From positions 124,001 to 188,000 of the forward strand of contig JABYQS010000060.1 in assembly GCA_022592435.1 (NCBI GenBank): a DNA stretch of 64,000 nt. The letters are read 5' to 3'. Both the position numbers and the translations under genes were made by a program. Shown here piece after piece: positions 42,322 to 55,837 of this stretch (position 1 is its first letter; every line of letters starts with the position of its first letter). Under the pieces are notes generated by a model, which did no database searches, was not told the DNA's origin, and saw only the letters and a program-made list of their open reading frames with translations. Source of the DNA: Cerioporus squamosus (Eukaryota; Basidiomycota; Agaricomycetes; Polyporales; Polyporaceae).

Positions 42322-44092
42322 TCATCTCTTTTTGAATACGACGGCAGCACTGGAAGAGGGTACGATTGAGACGCCCAAGTGGAGATTGGTAGGCCTGCCC
42401 GTCGACTTGTCTTGCAACTCCATATCATAGTTCATCAGCAGGTACTTACGCCAGGATCACTTTTAGTTCCATGGCGGCGAAGAACCTCCCGGGGCTATCA
42501 AGAGTAGAACAATCACGTCAACCGTACCCGCATGCATGCGCGGAGCGCGATGGAGTGTACATACCAGGCATGTTTGCCGCGTCTGAAAGCCATGAACTCG
42601 TCGAAGGTATTGACGAACTGCTGTCGAGTGCCCCCAGCCTCCTTGGTGTCCGAGAAGCGGAACGCTTTGAAGTCGTTCGCGCCGTCGTACTTCTCTTCGT
42701 CGTGGTGCGGACAGTAGCCTGGGACGGCGCATAGCGTCCCAGTGGGGAGGAACGTCCCGTCCACCAAAACGACGTCCTGCATGCTCTCCGCGTCATACCC
42801 ACTGTGTGCGGCCGTCAGAACAGGCATGAGACAGCGCGAACGTGGGGACGGTACTCACAGACGTTGATTCCATTGAGCCGCTGTGATTCCTTCAGAAAGC
42901 TGTCCATCTTCGGTATCTTCTCCAGCGCCGGCCGTGTCCAGCCATGGGCCTCCAATGCTTCCCTTGCTTCCTCGCAAAGAGGTGGCACGAGACTAGGGTC
43001 CACGAGGATATGGAACAAAGCATGAGCGAGCATCTGTTACTAGTCGGTGAGCGAATGTATGAAACGTAGGCTGATGTCTCTCACGTTGGAAGAGGTGTGA
43101 AGGGCAGCGAAGTTCTCGAGTTGCAGGCGGGTGGCAATAGTCTTGACGGTCACATCGTTGCGTTTGATGCCCTCCTCTAGTCAGCCACTGCAGCATATCG
43201 ACCTGCAACCGAGGAAGGGGAGCGTAAGTTTGCGACCGCCGCGTCCAGATACGCAGGGTTCCGACCTGGATTGCACTGTTAGACTGTATTATACGACACA
43301 TGCCAGCACTTACAGTAGGGCAGCCCGATGAACGTGCGAGATACTACTCTTGCAACGATGTCCAGGATGACCTTCATACCCGGAAGCGCCACAGTATCTG
43401 AAGGCGACTCGTCAGCTAACTACGGGCGAGAAGTCATGGTGCCAGCTCACCGCCCTGCTTCGTAGGCAAGAGCTCGTCACAGACTACTCTCAGTTCGTCT
43501 ACCGCCGAAGGCAACACATCGTCCAGATGACGAGTCAACATCTCGCGGATGACAGTGATATGGTATGCATCTCTCTTTGCATCAGCTGGGAGGTCGGGCT
43601 CGAGTTGGGTCAGCTGTGGCCAGTGCGACGAGTCAGCAAGTTCTGAGCACCTCCCCCCCTAGGGATGCATACGCACGAACATCAGGCCCTCGTTCGAGGA
43701 CATGACGAAATCGGGGCCTTGCGGACCTGGTCAATCAGTTCGGGCCTGTTGAGGCACACCACCCACTGGTAAAGCATAGCAACTTTGAACACCGAATTGC
43801 CGTACTGCGGATGCCTCCCTGCTGAGCATTCTCAATCCATACCGGTCAGCTGAGTACACTAACCTTCCTGTAACCTTCCTGAACCAGTTCGTGTGCGTGC
43901 TTCCGGAACCTGAATCTCCAATGTACGATAACAGCAGGAAGGATGTGCCGCCCGCGGTAGGAATCGCAATCAACTGCCAGCTGTATCAGTCAGACCCAAG
44001 GCAGGGAAGAACAGCAGGTACTGACCGGGTCCCGCTTCCATCGCCAATAGCACAAGCAGCCATCAAGGCGTACGCGTACGAAGGCAGTTCAT
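42322..44092 (-). pseudogene. Cytochrome P450, multiply frame-broken
   Basis: A nearly full-length microsomal P450 can be traced through spliced blocks: MNCLRTRT near the start; FRKHAHELVQEGYRK; YGNSVFKVAMLYQWVVCLNR; LTQLEPDLPADAKRDAYHIT; MLTRHLDDVLPSAVDELRVV; IATRLQLENFAALHTSSN; ALFHILVDPSLVPPLCEEAR; MDSFLKESQRLNG with ExxR; VVLVDGTFLPTG; ANDFKAFRFSD; and the heme loop FRRGKHAC-PGRF with an intact cysteine. The C-terminus ends VVFKKR. Indels break the frame at several places: in the SYIG/FRFRK junction, at KAPDF, at WLT/EEGIK, at MTRRA/MQDV, and a TAAG insertion after KVILA. Splice sites are otherwise good, so decay is recent. The subfamily is uncertain. Confidence 0.85.
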
Positions 44093-44595
44093 GCTGACGA
44101 CATGGAGGTATTGTACGAGACTATCCTGTGAGGAGCTGCAGCGGGGGCAAGGGGTGTCCCCAACCATTCGCAACGCTTTTCATATGGATCAGGCTGCGGA
44201 TACCGTACAACCCGAGAACTGTACAATGTTTCAGACTGACAAAAAGTGAGACAGTTATGCTTACCGCCTGACCAGTAGGATCCTGTCGTTCCAGACTCAT
44301 GGAGGGACGAGGAAGATAGTCTCACCGGTATTCAAATGCGCAGGGGTGTTGCAGATAGACATGCGACGGGGTTGCACGTCGTAAACCGGTTGAGGCAGAA
44401 CTGAAGGTTATAATCGGCGAAGAAATGCTGCGAACCCGGACTTATCATACACAGACGGACGCACACGTTACATGGCCAGCGTGAATGCATATCATGTGGT
44501 GCATATAGGGCGTAATACATGCATGGGCCTCTCCAACGACTCGGCGTACCCGTCCCAAAATACCGCGAAAGCGGCCCAAATGGAGCGCACAACCA
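44093..44595. other. Intergenic between P450 relic and ubiquitin-eL40
   Basis: 3' flank of the ubiquitin-eL40 gene and former promoter of the P450. Nothing recognised. Confidence 0.45.
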
Positions 44596-46469
<1,874 letters not shown>

Positions 46470-48588
46470 ATGTCCACCTTCACGCTTGTTGATCCCAAAG
46501 GATGGGAGTGCGATCTGCAATCTGTGAGTTCTAATTCCGTCTAATATCGGGTTTGCGAGCCGAGCGGGACTAACCATGACCAGGTATACTCGGCGTACAT
46601 GGGGCATTTCCAGCATCACAACGTGCCATGGTGAGTGGTTGTCGGGCATCCACTGCATGATTTTAACCACCCCTTCCGCAGGCAGGATCGGTCATGGGGC
46701 GTGTTCTTTGAGTCCTTCGAGGAGTTCTTAACCTTCTCATGGCCCGCGATTACTGTCACCGATACGTGGACTGGCCGGGCGCACATAGTAGTCCGAATGT
46801 CGTCAATAGGCGCGTTTCTCAAGATGCTCAAGACAAGGTATACCAGAACTTCTCGATCCCACCAGATGACGAACTGGATTTGACCCCGCGATCTTGCCCC
46901 GCACCGTAGATTTGGGGAGACGCTGCCGATGGTGGAGAACATCCTGCGAATCACCCCATTTGAAACATCCCAGCGCCACCTACGTACCATCACGGATTAC
47001 GCTGCGTACAAGAAGGTGTTCGCAACGTTGCCTGCGGTCGTCCTCGCAGCGTTGAAAGTTCGGGTCAGGAACGGCGAGCCCAAGGCCATCCGGGAATTAT
47101 GGGCTTCGAAAGACAAGACGTTCTTGGCCCTCGATTTTGAATGGTCCGAACGCAATACTGCGTCATGCATAGAATGGGGGTACTGTGCCGTACGCTGCGG
47201 TCATCTGGACACGTCAGTATGAAGTCCTCTTTGACCGTCCTGCCACCCACGCTGACGCACACGTACACACGGCATCCACAGAGCAGGCGCATGGCCGCCT
47301 GATCCCGAGCCAAACTATAGGTGAGCGGCTTGCCGCCGGCTCTCTGTTAGCAATACATCGGACTTACGGGCCACGGTCCTAGACGTGGGCATTACATTGT
47401 CTCGGAGTATGCGGACGTGCACAACAGGATCAAGCCGAGCTACCCATGGGCGGTAAGTCCTCCTGTCGCACGAGTTCAATTTGGGAGCGCATGCTCACCT
47501 TCGTCGAACCTTTCTCTGCAGTATGCGGTGAGCAGACATCCTGCCGAAGTCACGGTCGTGACCTCTGATCTGACTCTGGTCTCATTCAGTTCGGCGAAAG
47601 CCAGGTCATCTCCAAAGCGAAGCTGCCGCAGATGATACAGGCCATCATCAGGTGAGGATGACCCTCAAACGTGCATATCGCTCGTTGTATTGAACCTGCA
47701 CGCCACCATACTGCAGCAGTCTCATCAGTCCCGACTCCGAGACAATTCCCAATACACTTGTGCTGATCGCCCACGGCACCGCAGGCGACCTTCGGCGACT
47801 GGAGGAAATGAAAATCAGTAAGCAACCTCCCTTCTTTTCTCGTGCCTGTCCCCCGTTTCTGTTCATCACCACACCTCCACGGATCATCTCATTCACAATC
47901 CCTCGCCGTGCACTAACTCCGACCCACAGAACTCCCGCACAACCTCCTCATCGTCGACACCATGGCCTTCGAGCGACAACTGTATGCCTCGGGCCAGCGC
48001 GGCGCGATGCTCGAACCCTCCGGCCGTCCGCGCGAGCACGGTTCGAGCCTCTCCCTCATGGCACTCCTCCAGTCCCTCGGCGTCGACACCCAGCGCGTCC
48101 TGCACAACGCGGGAAACGCGGCGTTCATGACGCTTCTCGGCCTCCAGCTCCTGCTCGACCCGGACACCAAGGTTCCCCCGTTCAAAGCACCAAACGGCAT
48201 GACGCCCATGATGCGCAGCGCGAGCCGGAGCCCAGCCATGCCGCCTTCGATCGCGTTCATGCCCCCTCCTGCGGTCTTCCCGGCGATGGGGGCTATGGGA
48301 GGTATGGGGATGATGCCGTTCCCTGTGGCCGGCGGGCTCTCTCCGGAGGTGTTCCACGACTCCTCGGGAAGTAGTCGGACGTCGTTCTTCCCGCAACAGC
48401 GCTCTATCAGCGACCATAGGCTGCATACGGCGTCGCCGAACGTGGCCAGTATGCATGGTGGTCGGCTCCCTGGTCGGACGAGGGTAAACTCGATGAACTC
48501 GTCCTCCGTCAACGAGATGGGTGAGCAGCTCGGGAATCTGCACATCAAGAGCAGGTCCGCGAACGCGCGCACCCCTCCGAACCTCTAA
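46470..48588 (+). CDS. Gfd2-like DEDDh-fold (RNase H-like) protein
   Basis: Member of the fungal Gfd2/YDR514C family, whose C-terminal half has a DEDDh exonuclease fold. Ten exons: 46470-46523, 46584-46630, 46682-46837, 46910-47212, 47282-47320, 47383-47452, 47522-47527, 47590-47651, 47717-47817, 47930-48588, giving 498 residues. The nuclease-like part reads FLALDFEWSE (D161, E163), WPPDPEPNYRRGHYIVSEY, YPWAYAFGESQVISKAKL, LIAHGTAGDLRRL (D270), LPHNLLIVDT and LHNAGNAAF (H338). The last acid of the DEDDh set, expected five residues after the histidine, is Ala343. A 6-base exon codes Tyr-Ala within YPWAYAF. The C-terminal 130 residues are Pro/Met/Ser-rich and disordered. All junctions restore frame. 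Substrate unknown; yeast Gfd2 is linked genetically to the mRNA-export helicase Dbp5. Confidence 0.87.
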
Positions 48589-48801
48589 GTAGCGAAGTCT
48601 CAAGGATGACTTTACGTAGCTGTCATGATCTTGTTATGTTCTCTCTCTTCCTCTCTTCATGGACCAGACGGACTTGATTCGGTACAACTGGGACTTTGTT
48701 ACGCGCAGCCATACGACTAGTTCACGAGTTAGGGACTCTTGCTACGTTTGATCCATCGATACACCTCCATAGCGAATACATATCCATGCCCATGTACAAC
48801 T

Positions 48802-50760
48802 CTAGACGACAGCGTAGTTTTCGACGTTCACGGTCGCGTCTTCCGAGTAGACGACGTCCTCGCCGTTGTCAACCCGGGTGACGGTCGCGACCTTCACTCC
48901 CGCGATGCTGCCCTGCGCGACGAACGCGACCTTGACGGGGAAGAAGACCCCCGCGTCGTCCCCGCCGACGGAGAACTCCATGGAGCCCGATCGTTCCTCG
49001 GCGTTGATGAGGGGAATGTTCCAGTCGAGCGAATGGCTCGAGGAGTTCAGCTGCCACTCCCCAGAATGCGACGAGACCGTCGGGTACGACCCATCACTGT
49101 GTCCATCCTATAAGCTTCTGACACTTATGGAAGAAGAAATGGGGCACATACGGCAGCGGGATGGAGATGACCACGTCATATAGGGTGATGTTCTCGTTCT
49201 CGAGCTCATACTCTATGTTGACGTCGCATGTCCCGTCATTGGATGGCGTCGGCCAGCAGTTGACTAGTCAAGATACCCCTGCGTTAGCTTGCGTCCTCCA
49301 GGTACCAACAGAAGGGGCCGACAGAAGAATCGACTCAGTTAGACTCACTTGACAGGGGGACGTACGTCTCGTCCTTGCCGGCATATCTCCACTTGAGAAC
49401 AGCGAGCGGCTGGCCGACGGGGAAAGAACGCGAGGGATCCTTCAGAGCGACAACGCGGTCCCTGTTCGAGACGAACTTTCCGACGTTCGGGTGCTGTTTG
49501 AACTGGAGCTCAGGGCCGAAGGTTGCAGGTGGCGGGGCGAGCGCGAGCTTGACGCGACCCAGGGCGGGGTCGGAGATGTGCAGGTTCATGTCTCCACGCA
49601 GCTCGAGGTTGTTGAGCCCACCTTCCCGCATGAGTTCTAGCGACAAGAACTCCTTGATGACGATATGGACACTGTAGAAGTGTCATGAGAAGAAGGAACC
49701 ATGTTGACAGAAGCGTTCTGCAGTCGTACCTCTCCTCAGTCACTGGGGGCAAGCTACCTCGCTCGTTCTTGGGAGCGACATGCACGGGCTCAGGTGTGTT
49801 CGACACGTTCGGGGTTCCGGGTATCGACATGTCCTCAGAGAGCAATGCCTCTCCACCAAGCGCATCCAGCAGAGCGGACTGCTGCGTCTTTTTCGCACCG
49901 AGTTTCATGCCGCTGCCCTTGAAGGCCGGGGCGCGAAGACTTGATGGTGCCGGAGAGGCCGTACGCACTGGCGTCGGGGCGTTGTACTCGCGTTGTGGAA
50001 CGGGTGCATAGCCAGAGATGCCACCACCGAGGTAGCTGCCTCCGGAGGGACCGCCGGCTGCGGCGCGCCGTTGCTGCTCCCGACGCTGCATCTCGAGCTG
50101 CTTTGCGCGCCGCTTGAGCTCCTCCTTCGCCTCCGCCTCCTTGTTCTATCCTCCCAGCACTTCGACGTCAAGAGCGGGAACGCGCATACACCAGGAAACG
50201 AACGCACCCGAGCGATGATCTCCTGGATCTTCTCCTCGTGACTCTCCATCTCCAGCACATTGCGCACCTGCATGAGGTTGACCTGCTCCCTGTATCCCAA
50301 GCTCACGATCTCGTCAAACGCGCCCAGCAACTCGAATGCGTTCTTGAGAATCTCGCGCTGCTCTGCACTCCTGCACATGTCCGAGACCACGCGCGCGAAC
50401 AGGTGGAGGGTCTCGATGTCTTGTAGGATATTGGACGCCTTGTTCGTGATGAGAAGGATGTAGAGGTCTTCCAATGGTTGGTAGACATAGCGGACGTCAG
50501 CGGTCTCAACAGAAGTGTGTTGCGTGCCGGTTGGGATGAGTTTCGGGAAGGACGCGAGAAGGGACTCTATGCGTGCTCTTGACATATCACGGAACTGGCG
50601 GGAGATGACGGCTACGAGTTGCCTCAGTAATTATCTTCCACTCTCAGATGTATACTGCGCACCCTTTCCACCCTTCGTGCATATTGAGGCTGCGAGGACG
50701 ACCTAGCAGAAAGTCACATCAAGACGCTTGTGGTGACTTCCTCGGGACTTTGCATACCAT
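48802..50760 (-). CDS. RET2: Coatomer subunit delta (delta-COP)
   Basis: Delta subunit of the COPI vesicle coat for Golgi-to-ER retrograde transport. Exons 50760-50758, 50702-50663, 50611-50208, 50145-49730, 49671-49349, 49263-49152 and 49096-48802 give 530 residues, the family length. The first coding exon is only the ATG. Exon 2 opens VVLAASICTKGGK, continuing AVISRQFRDMSRARIE. The N-terminal longin-like domain (to about 145) includes TRYVYQPLEDLYILL-type sequence; a basic helix NKEAEAKEELKRRAKQLEMQ follows. After a Gly/Pro/Ser linker comes the mu-homology domain from about 270: SVHIVIKEFLSLELMREGG, GDMNLHISDP, PNVGKFVSNRD, AVLKWRYAGKDE, CDVNIEYELENENITLYDVV and GSYPTVSSHSGEWQLNSSSH. The frame is intact. 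It is convergent with the Gfd2-like gene, with 213 bases between stops. Confidence 0.94.
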
Positions 50761-51812
50761 TGTGGATTGTTTGCTGCGCAGAAAGAGAGACCAAGTAGTT
50801 CAAGATCCGTCAAATAATCGTCTCTGAATTGTGCAGCAAGGAGTCGGTCGTCAGAGATGGCGGTATAAGGCGGGAACTCGTCGCGGGCGTTCGTAACGGA
50901 CGCGACAAGCGAGCGACGTGTCTGCACCGCCCGGCGCTAAAGGCATACACCGTCCCTAGGATCGGTCTACTTACTTCGACGACCGTCAACTTCGCTGGTC
51001 GTGCGTAGGACTAGTTGATTCTGATCAGTCGCGACACTCCCTCCCCTTGAGGCAATGCACAGGACACTTGGGCCAGATCTGTACTCAACGTGAAGACTAC
51101 AAACATACTGACAGCGTGATTCAAGTACTCTCTGGGGGCAACCCTAATACTCGGTCCTATGTGGTTAACTGAGCTCATGGCACGATGTCGCGTTTATGGC
51201 TCTAGCTACTAGGTAACCCTGACTTCACACAACTTGGAAAGATAACTGTGTCGCCTCTCACCGCTGCTTTTAAGGTTATCGCAGCAAAATCGGTTTCCGA
51301 GGTCATGTCTACATTTGCAAGTCGGTGGAACGTGCCTGCGGGCACGATGCCTTCGGCGGATATCCCTCGGACTCACACAGGGAGCCGAGGAGAAGCCGCG
51401 GACAGACTACACCGAGCATCCGTAACCCAAAGATCAGACTGTGTCGCATGTTTGGACCTTGCCGGGGTGCCATGAGATACGGAACGACATGGGCACGCTA
51501 CTACTACTTGCAGAGTACGTTCCACGCCTCCCGCGATCCTTTCAGCCTTGGAGGGAACGATCAGGGTATATCTGGTCCCAACAGCTCCCAACAGCACCGT
51601 CAAGTCAGACTGAGACACACGCTTGCAGTTGCGCAGGGAGATACAATACATTGCCGAAACCTATCTCTCTATACTTGCACCCGTAGATCGTCCTGCCATG
51701 CCGCACATGTCAATTAAACAACGCCAGGCACATTTCAGGCGAACATCGGGTCGACCCTTCCAAACTTATCGAGCGCAGGTCGCCCGTACGACGACTGCGG
51801 GCAAGGATCCAT
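50761..51812. other. Intergenic upstream of RET2
   Basis: RET2 promoter and 3' flank of the aldo-keto reductase gene. Open frames up to 130 codons exist but match nothing and overlap on both strands. Confidence 0.45.
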
Positions 51813-53859
51813 TCAGTTGCACGGCCAGCAGAAGGGAGGAAAAAGACGACGCACGTAGGGTGAAGGTTTGTTGTCAAGAATCTTCTCAATCTTCTCCAAG
51901 ATCGCCGGTGTCAGCTTTGGGATGACGTCCAACGCCTTGAGGTTGTCGACGACCTGCTCCGGCTTGGAGGCCCCGAGGATGACCGTGCTCGTGTTAGGGT
52001 TCACTGCGAGCCACGCCAGCGCGAGATGCTGCACGCTGCATCCAAGTTCTGGGCAAGTACAAGGCGATGATAATCATCAACGTGAGCCAGGCGCACACAA
52101 AAGGACAGCCAACAGAGATGGTAGGACGGCATACTGCGTCAGGGTGGATCGTACGACTCGTACCTTTCTCAGCCAGCTCCGTCAACACCTTCACCTTCTC
52201 GATCTGCTGCTGGCCCTCAGGGCTGTGGAGCTCCGCAAGCCTCTGCTTGAAGAAGTCCGCGTGCACTGCATATCTCGAGTCCGCAGGGATGCCGTTGTTG
52301 TACTGCAAAAACCGTCACCACGTCGTACGATCTTCTCAAGCACGGCGCATTCAGAGAAGCGGGCGCACCTTGCCCGTCAGAAGACCTCTCGCGAGGCCAG
52401 AGTACACCGTCGTTCCGATGGAATACTTCCTGTAGAGAGGGCTGTACGGACGTGCCCGCATGGACGAAGGTTCAGTGACCGGGGCACAGGAGATGCGGCG
52501 TTTGGACTGGCACACTCACGCGTACTCCTTCTCCGGACGCTCACGGTGGAACATGCTGCGAAGAGAGCGTCACAAATCAGCACTTCCCAGCTCGTACAGC
52601 AAGGTGGGGCGTACTGATGCTGGCACTGCTCAGCGATGGGCGCGATGAGGCCCAGCTTCGACGCGACATCTAGAAGGTGGAGAGGACGATGGTGAGCCCG
52701 GGCAGGCCGCAGCGAATCGGGGAGCACGGCTGCTGCACGCACGGAAGGCTTCTTCGATCTCTTGCGCAGACCACTCCGACGTGGCCCAGTAGAAAGCCTG
52801 AAGAAGCGGACGAGCGTGAGTGGATGTGAGAGAGCCGCGACGGATATGGGCGCACTGCACCCGCACGCTTCGCCCTCGCGCCGCCGCGGGTTCGAGAACG
52901 CGCAGGATGCGATGGCCGAGTGAATGCACGCACCCAGCCTTGGTCAATCACATAGTTGAACGCGCGAACTATCTCCTCCATAGGAACTGCGGGGTGGCAA
53001 CCGTGAGCCTTGTGGCGAGGACGCGGGCGGCGTACACGTAAAGCTAGACACACTCACCAGAGTGGTCGGGGCGATGCGCAAAGATGACATCCACATAGTC
53101 CAGCTGCAGGCGTTCAAGGCACTTCTTCGTGCCCTCGATGATGCTGTCCGGGTCGGCGGTGATCCAGTCAGTCATCGGAACAATCTCGACACTGGGCGTA
53201 TTCAGTCAATTCGCCGGCAAAGTCGCACTCACTGCTTCCTGGACAAGCCCATATCGTTGGGACCTTTGCCGCCCCAGAATATCTTGGTCGTGATAACAAG
53301 ATCTGAACGTTTCACGTCGAGTTCCTTGAATACACGACCCCTGATTAAGTTACCAGTCAGTTATCCCCACTTAAGGTCGGTATGAGCCAGGTACCTACAT
53401 TTCGACTTCCGCCTTCCCCGAAGCATAACCTTCCGCGGTGTCGAACCTGAGAAGCACCCGTCAAGCATCCAACTTCGTTGCCTGAACCGGCATGGAAGGC
53501 CACATACATGTTGATCCCATGGTCCAGTGCGGTCTTGATGATTTCCTGAGTTCCGGGCAACGACAGCAGTTAGACGTATTGGCTCAAACTTGCAAGTCCG
53601 CATGATCAGCAGGCACGACAGGCAAAGACATACCTTGACGGGATCGCCGACGACGGTCTCGCCATAGGTAAGCCCTACAAATTAATCCATGGCGCTGTCA
53701 GCCTCAACTCCGACTCGCAGAAGTCCCGCTAGTCTGGCGTTATAACCAGCGGAGGAATGGAGTCCACGTACATGCGCCCAGGGAGAAGATAGGTACACGG
53801 AGACCGCTCGGGCCCAGTCTCCTGAAGAGCATGTTCTTCGTCTCGTATACGTAGGACAT
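51813..53859 (-). CDS. Aldo-keto reductase, Kv-channel beta-subunit type
   Basis: NADPH-dependent oxidoreductase of the family related to voltage-gated potassium-channel beta subunits. Thirteen exons: 53859-53772, 53674-53634, 53545-53508, 53446-53399, 53340-53233, 53143-53058, 52986-52934, 52797-52743, 52669-52615, 52555-52520, 52441-52369, 52302-52164, 52048-51813, giving 351 residues. The start is MSYVYETKNMLFRRLGPSGL. The catalytic tetrad is complete: D58 and Y63 in FDTAEGY, K91 in LVITTK, H131 in FAHRPDH. The barrel continues with QGWAFYWATSEWSAQEIEEA, PIAEQCQHHMFHRER and YSGLARGLLTGKY, and the cofactor loop NPNTSTVILGASKPEQVV. The C-terminal tail PYVRRLFPPFCWPCN is unusual. All 12 introns are GT-AG and restore frame. 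Many fungal members reduce sugars or aldehydes; the substrate here is unknown. Confidence 0.93.
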
Positions 53860-54952
53860 CTTGACGTGTGACTTCGGCCCTCCAATAGATCGAAGTGTAG
53901 ACTGCGCAGGGGTTCTTGTGGCTGCAGAAGGTGCTGGGAGCCAACGGTGGCGTCGAAGTAGACGTTATGGTTCGCCTCGAGTTCTCGGGGACGACGTGCG
54001 TCGCGCGAGGGCTATTGTTATCAGCTTTATAGGAGCGCACGCTTGAGGTCGTTCGCGTGGAGGCCGCCGATGCCCTCACGATGGCGAGCTCGGAGCCCCG
54101 CTGGACCCCTCGCCATTGGGCGAGGTCGCTGTCCGGGCCGGATCAGACGATTATCTGGCCATTGGGGTCAGTGGACTCGGCCACTTGTCGGCCAGGACCC
54201 AGTCCTCCCGCTGCTCAGTCAGCAACGATCCACAAGGTGTTCTCAGGCGCAGGAATGATGTGTGGCTGGATCGACGGCATCGAGAAGGCTGGTGGGAGAA
54301 GAGGCGAAGCGTATCTCCCATGTTCTAGCGTCACGAGTGCTCATGAGTGTCGTCAACTCTTATATTTGGTTCTCCAGACATGCTAGTGGCATGAGCGGGG
54401 GCCACCGATTGACGGCATTGATAACAACCGCGGATGCATTTTCGAATTGTTAGGAAAGGCGACATCAGCACATTGGAACTTACCATGGTCGTGTCCGACT
54501 CTCACTGGTCCGGATGCTCTGTATCCGCACAGATTGGCCGGTAGCTTTGCCATCGTGAGGGAGCGCTATCACGACAATTTGAGGGAAGAAGGAGCACTTA
54601 CTCACGAGAAGATAGAACGTGTAGCTGTAATACCGGTTGCGAGGAAGGCTGGGAAGGAGGGCGTTCGAGCTCACTTGTGCAATTTCCACTGAAGTACCAG
54701 TAACACTAGCAAGCTCGCAGCACATAGATCAACCGCCAACAGGTCGAACGACAGATTGTGGATTCAGCAACAAGCTTACCCGCCTGCCAAACGGGGCCTA
54801 AGTCTATTTTCGAGAAGGTGGTTGTAACGTCAAGGCTTTGGGAGGAGTAGCAGCCGTGGGAAAATGGGTTGCCTGTTTTGGATGCCTGCGCCTCGTTCCG
54901 CGGACCGTGGCTGGACGCTCTCCACCAACGGCCTTTGACCAACACTACCGCC
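53860..54952. other. Divergent intergenic region
   Basis: Lies between the aldo-keto reductase and FAS1 starts. A short plus-strand stretch (54116-54190) encodes IGVSGLGHLSART, reminiscent of the GxGGLGH turn of zinc alcohol dehydrogenases, but no other part of such an enzyme is present. No gene called. Confidence 0.45.
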
Positions 54953-55837
54953 ATGCGTCTACAGCTTCTCTCTCTCCTAGTTCTGCCGTTCCTGGCATCA
55001 GCCTCCATCGACGAACAAATGGTCATACCAGCCTCCCAAGCCGGCCCCGGAGAGCCTTTTGTCCCGGTCATCAACTCCGGAAAGCCCTCGCTCGCGGACC
55101 TGCTCACCATCGAGCCTTCCGCATCGATATTCTACTCCTACGCGCGGGAAGTCGAGATCAGCCAGCTATTTAGTAACCCCAACGCCCGGAGCACCGTCCT
55201 TGTTCCGACGAACAAGGCAGTGATAGCGCTCCCAAGGAAGCCGTGAGTACCTCCTTGTCCGCCGTGCACACACCGCTCATGCCTCAAGGCTCGGCATCCG
55301 ATTCCATGCCTTCCGTGCCGTGCTGTTCACAGACATGAAGGACCCAAGCCGCTCGACGATGGCGTCATCCTAAGTGAGGCGGAGTTTGACAGTATGTCAA
55401 AGAAGAACGTTGAGCGTTGGGTATCGGCGCACATCATCCCTGTGAGCATTCAGTACTCGGCCTTTCCGTCCACGGCGTGGCATGCCGCACGGCGGGCAGC
55501 TCTCAAGCACCAATGGACGTGCGAGTACTCACCCGAAGGTATCTGCATGACAGAAATCCCCGATATCCTTGGCATCGGACGGCGAGTTCGAGACGCTGCT
55601 CGACGGCAAGAACGTATCATTCAACCTCGTCGACGGGGACTCTGGCACGCCGGAGTGGACCCGCGTGGTCCTCGACGGCTCTGTTCGCCTAACGGGCATG
55701 AAGGAGGTAAGCACGCCTCTACATTGTCTCGGTGCATTCGGCTTCACGGGGGTCATGGCTAATGACCGACCCTTCTCCCGCGTCAGGCGTCGAATGGCGT
55801 CCTCTACATCCTCGATGGCACGGTCACGTTGGAGTAG
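54953..55837 (+). CDS. Secreted FAS1 (fasciclin) domain protein
   Basis: Small secreted protein with one FAS1 domain, probably a cell-surface adhesion protein. Exons 54953-55242, 55333-55441, 55554-55706 and 55787-55837 give about 200 residues. The signal peptide is LQLLSLLVLPFLASAS. The FAS1 domain (about 45-200) shows PSLADLLTIEPSASIFYSYA, then RSTVLVPTNKAV (the H1-type box), VERWVSAHIIP (the histidine-containing motif) and SNGVLYILDGTVTLE at the extreme C-terminus (H2-type box). The protein ends directly after the domain with no GPI signal and no membrane helix, so it is likely released. Introns are in phases 2, 0 and 0 and each restores the FAS1 pattern. Confidence 0.88.

Noticed and set aside
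54116..54190. Zinc alcohol dehydrogenase turn (GLGH)
   Set aside because: Only a dozen residues match; no zinc ligands or cofactor domain nearby.
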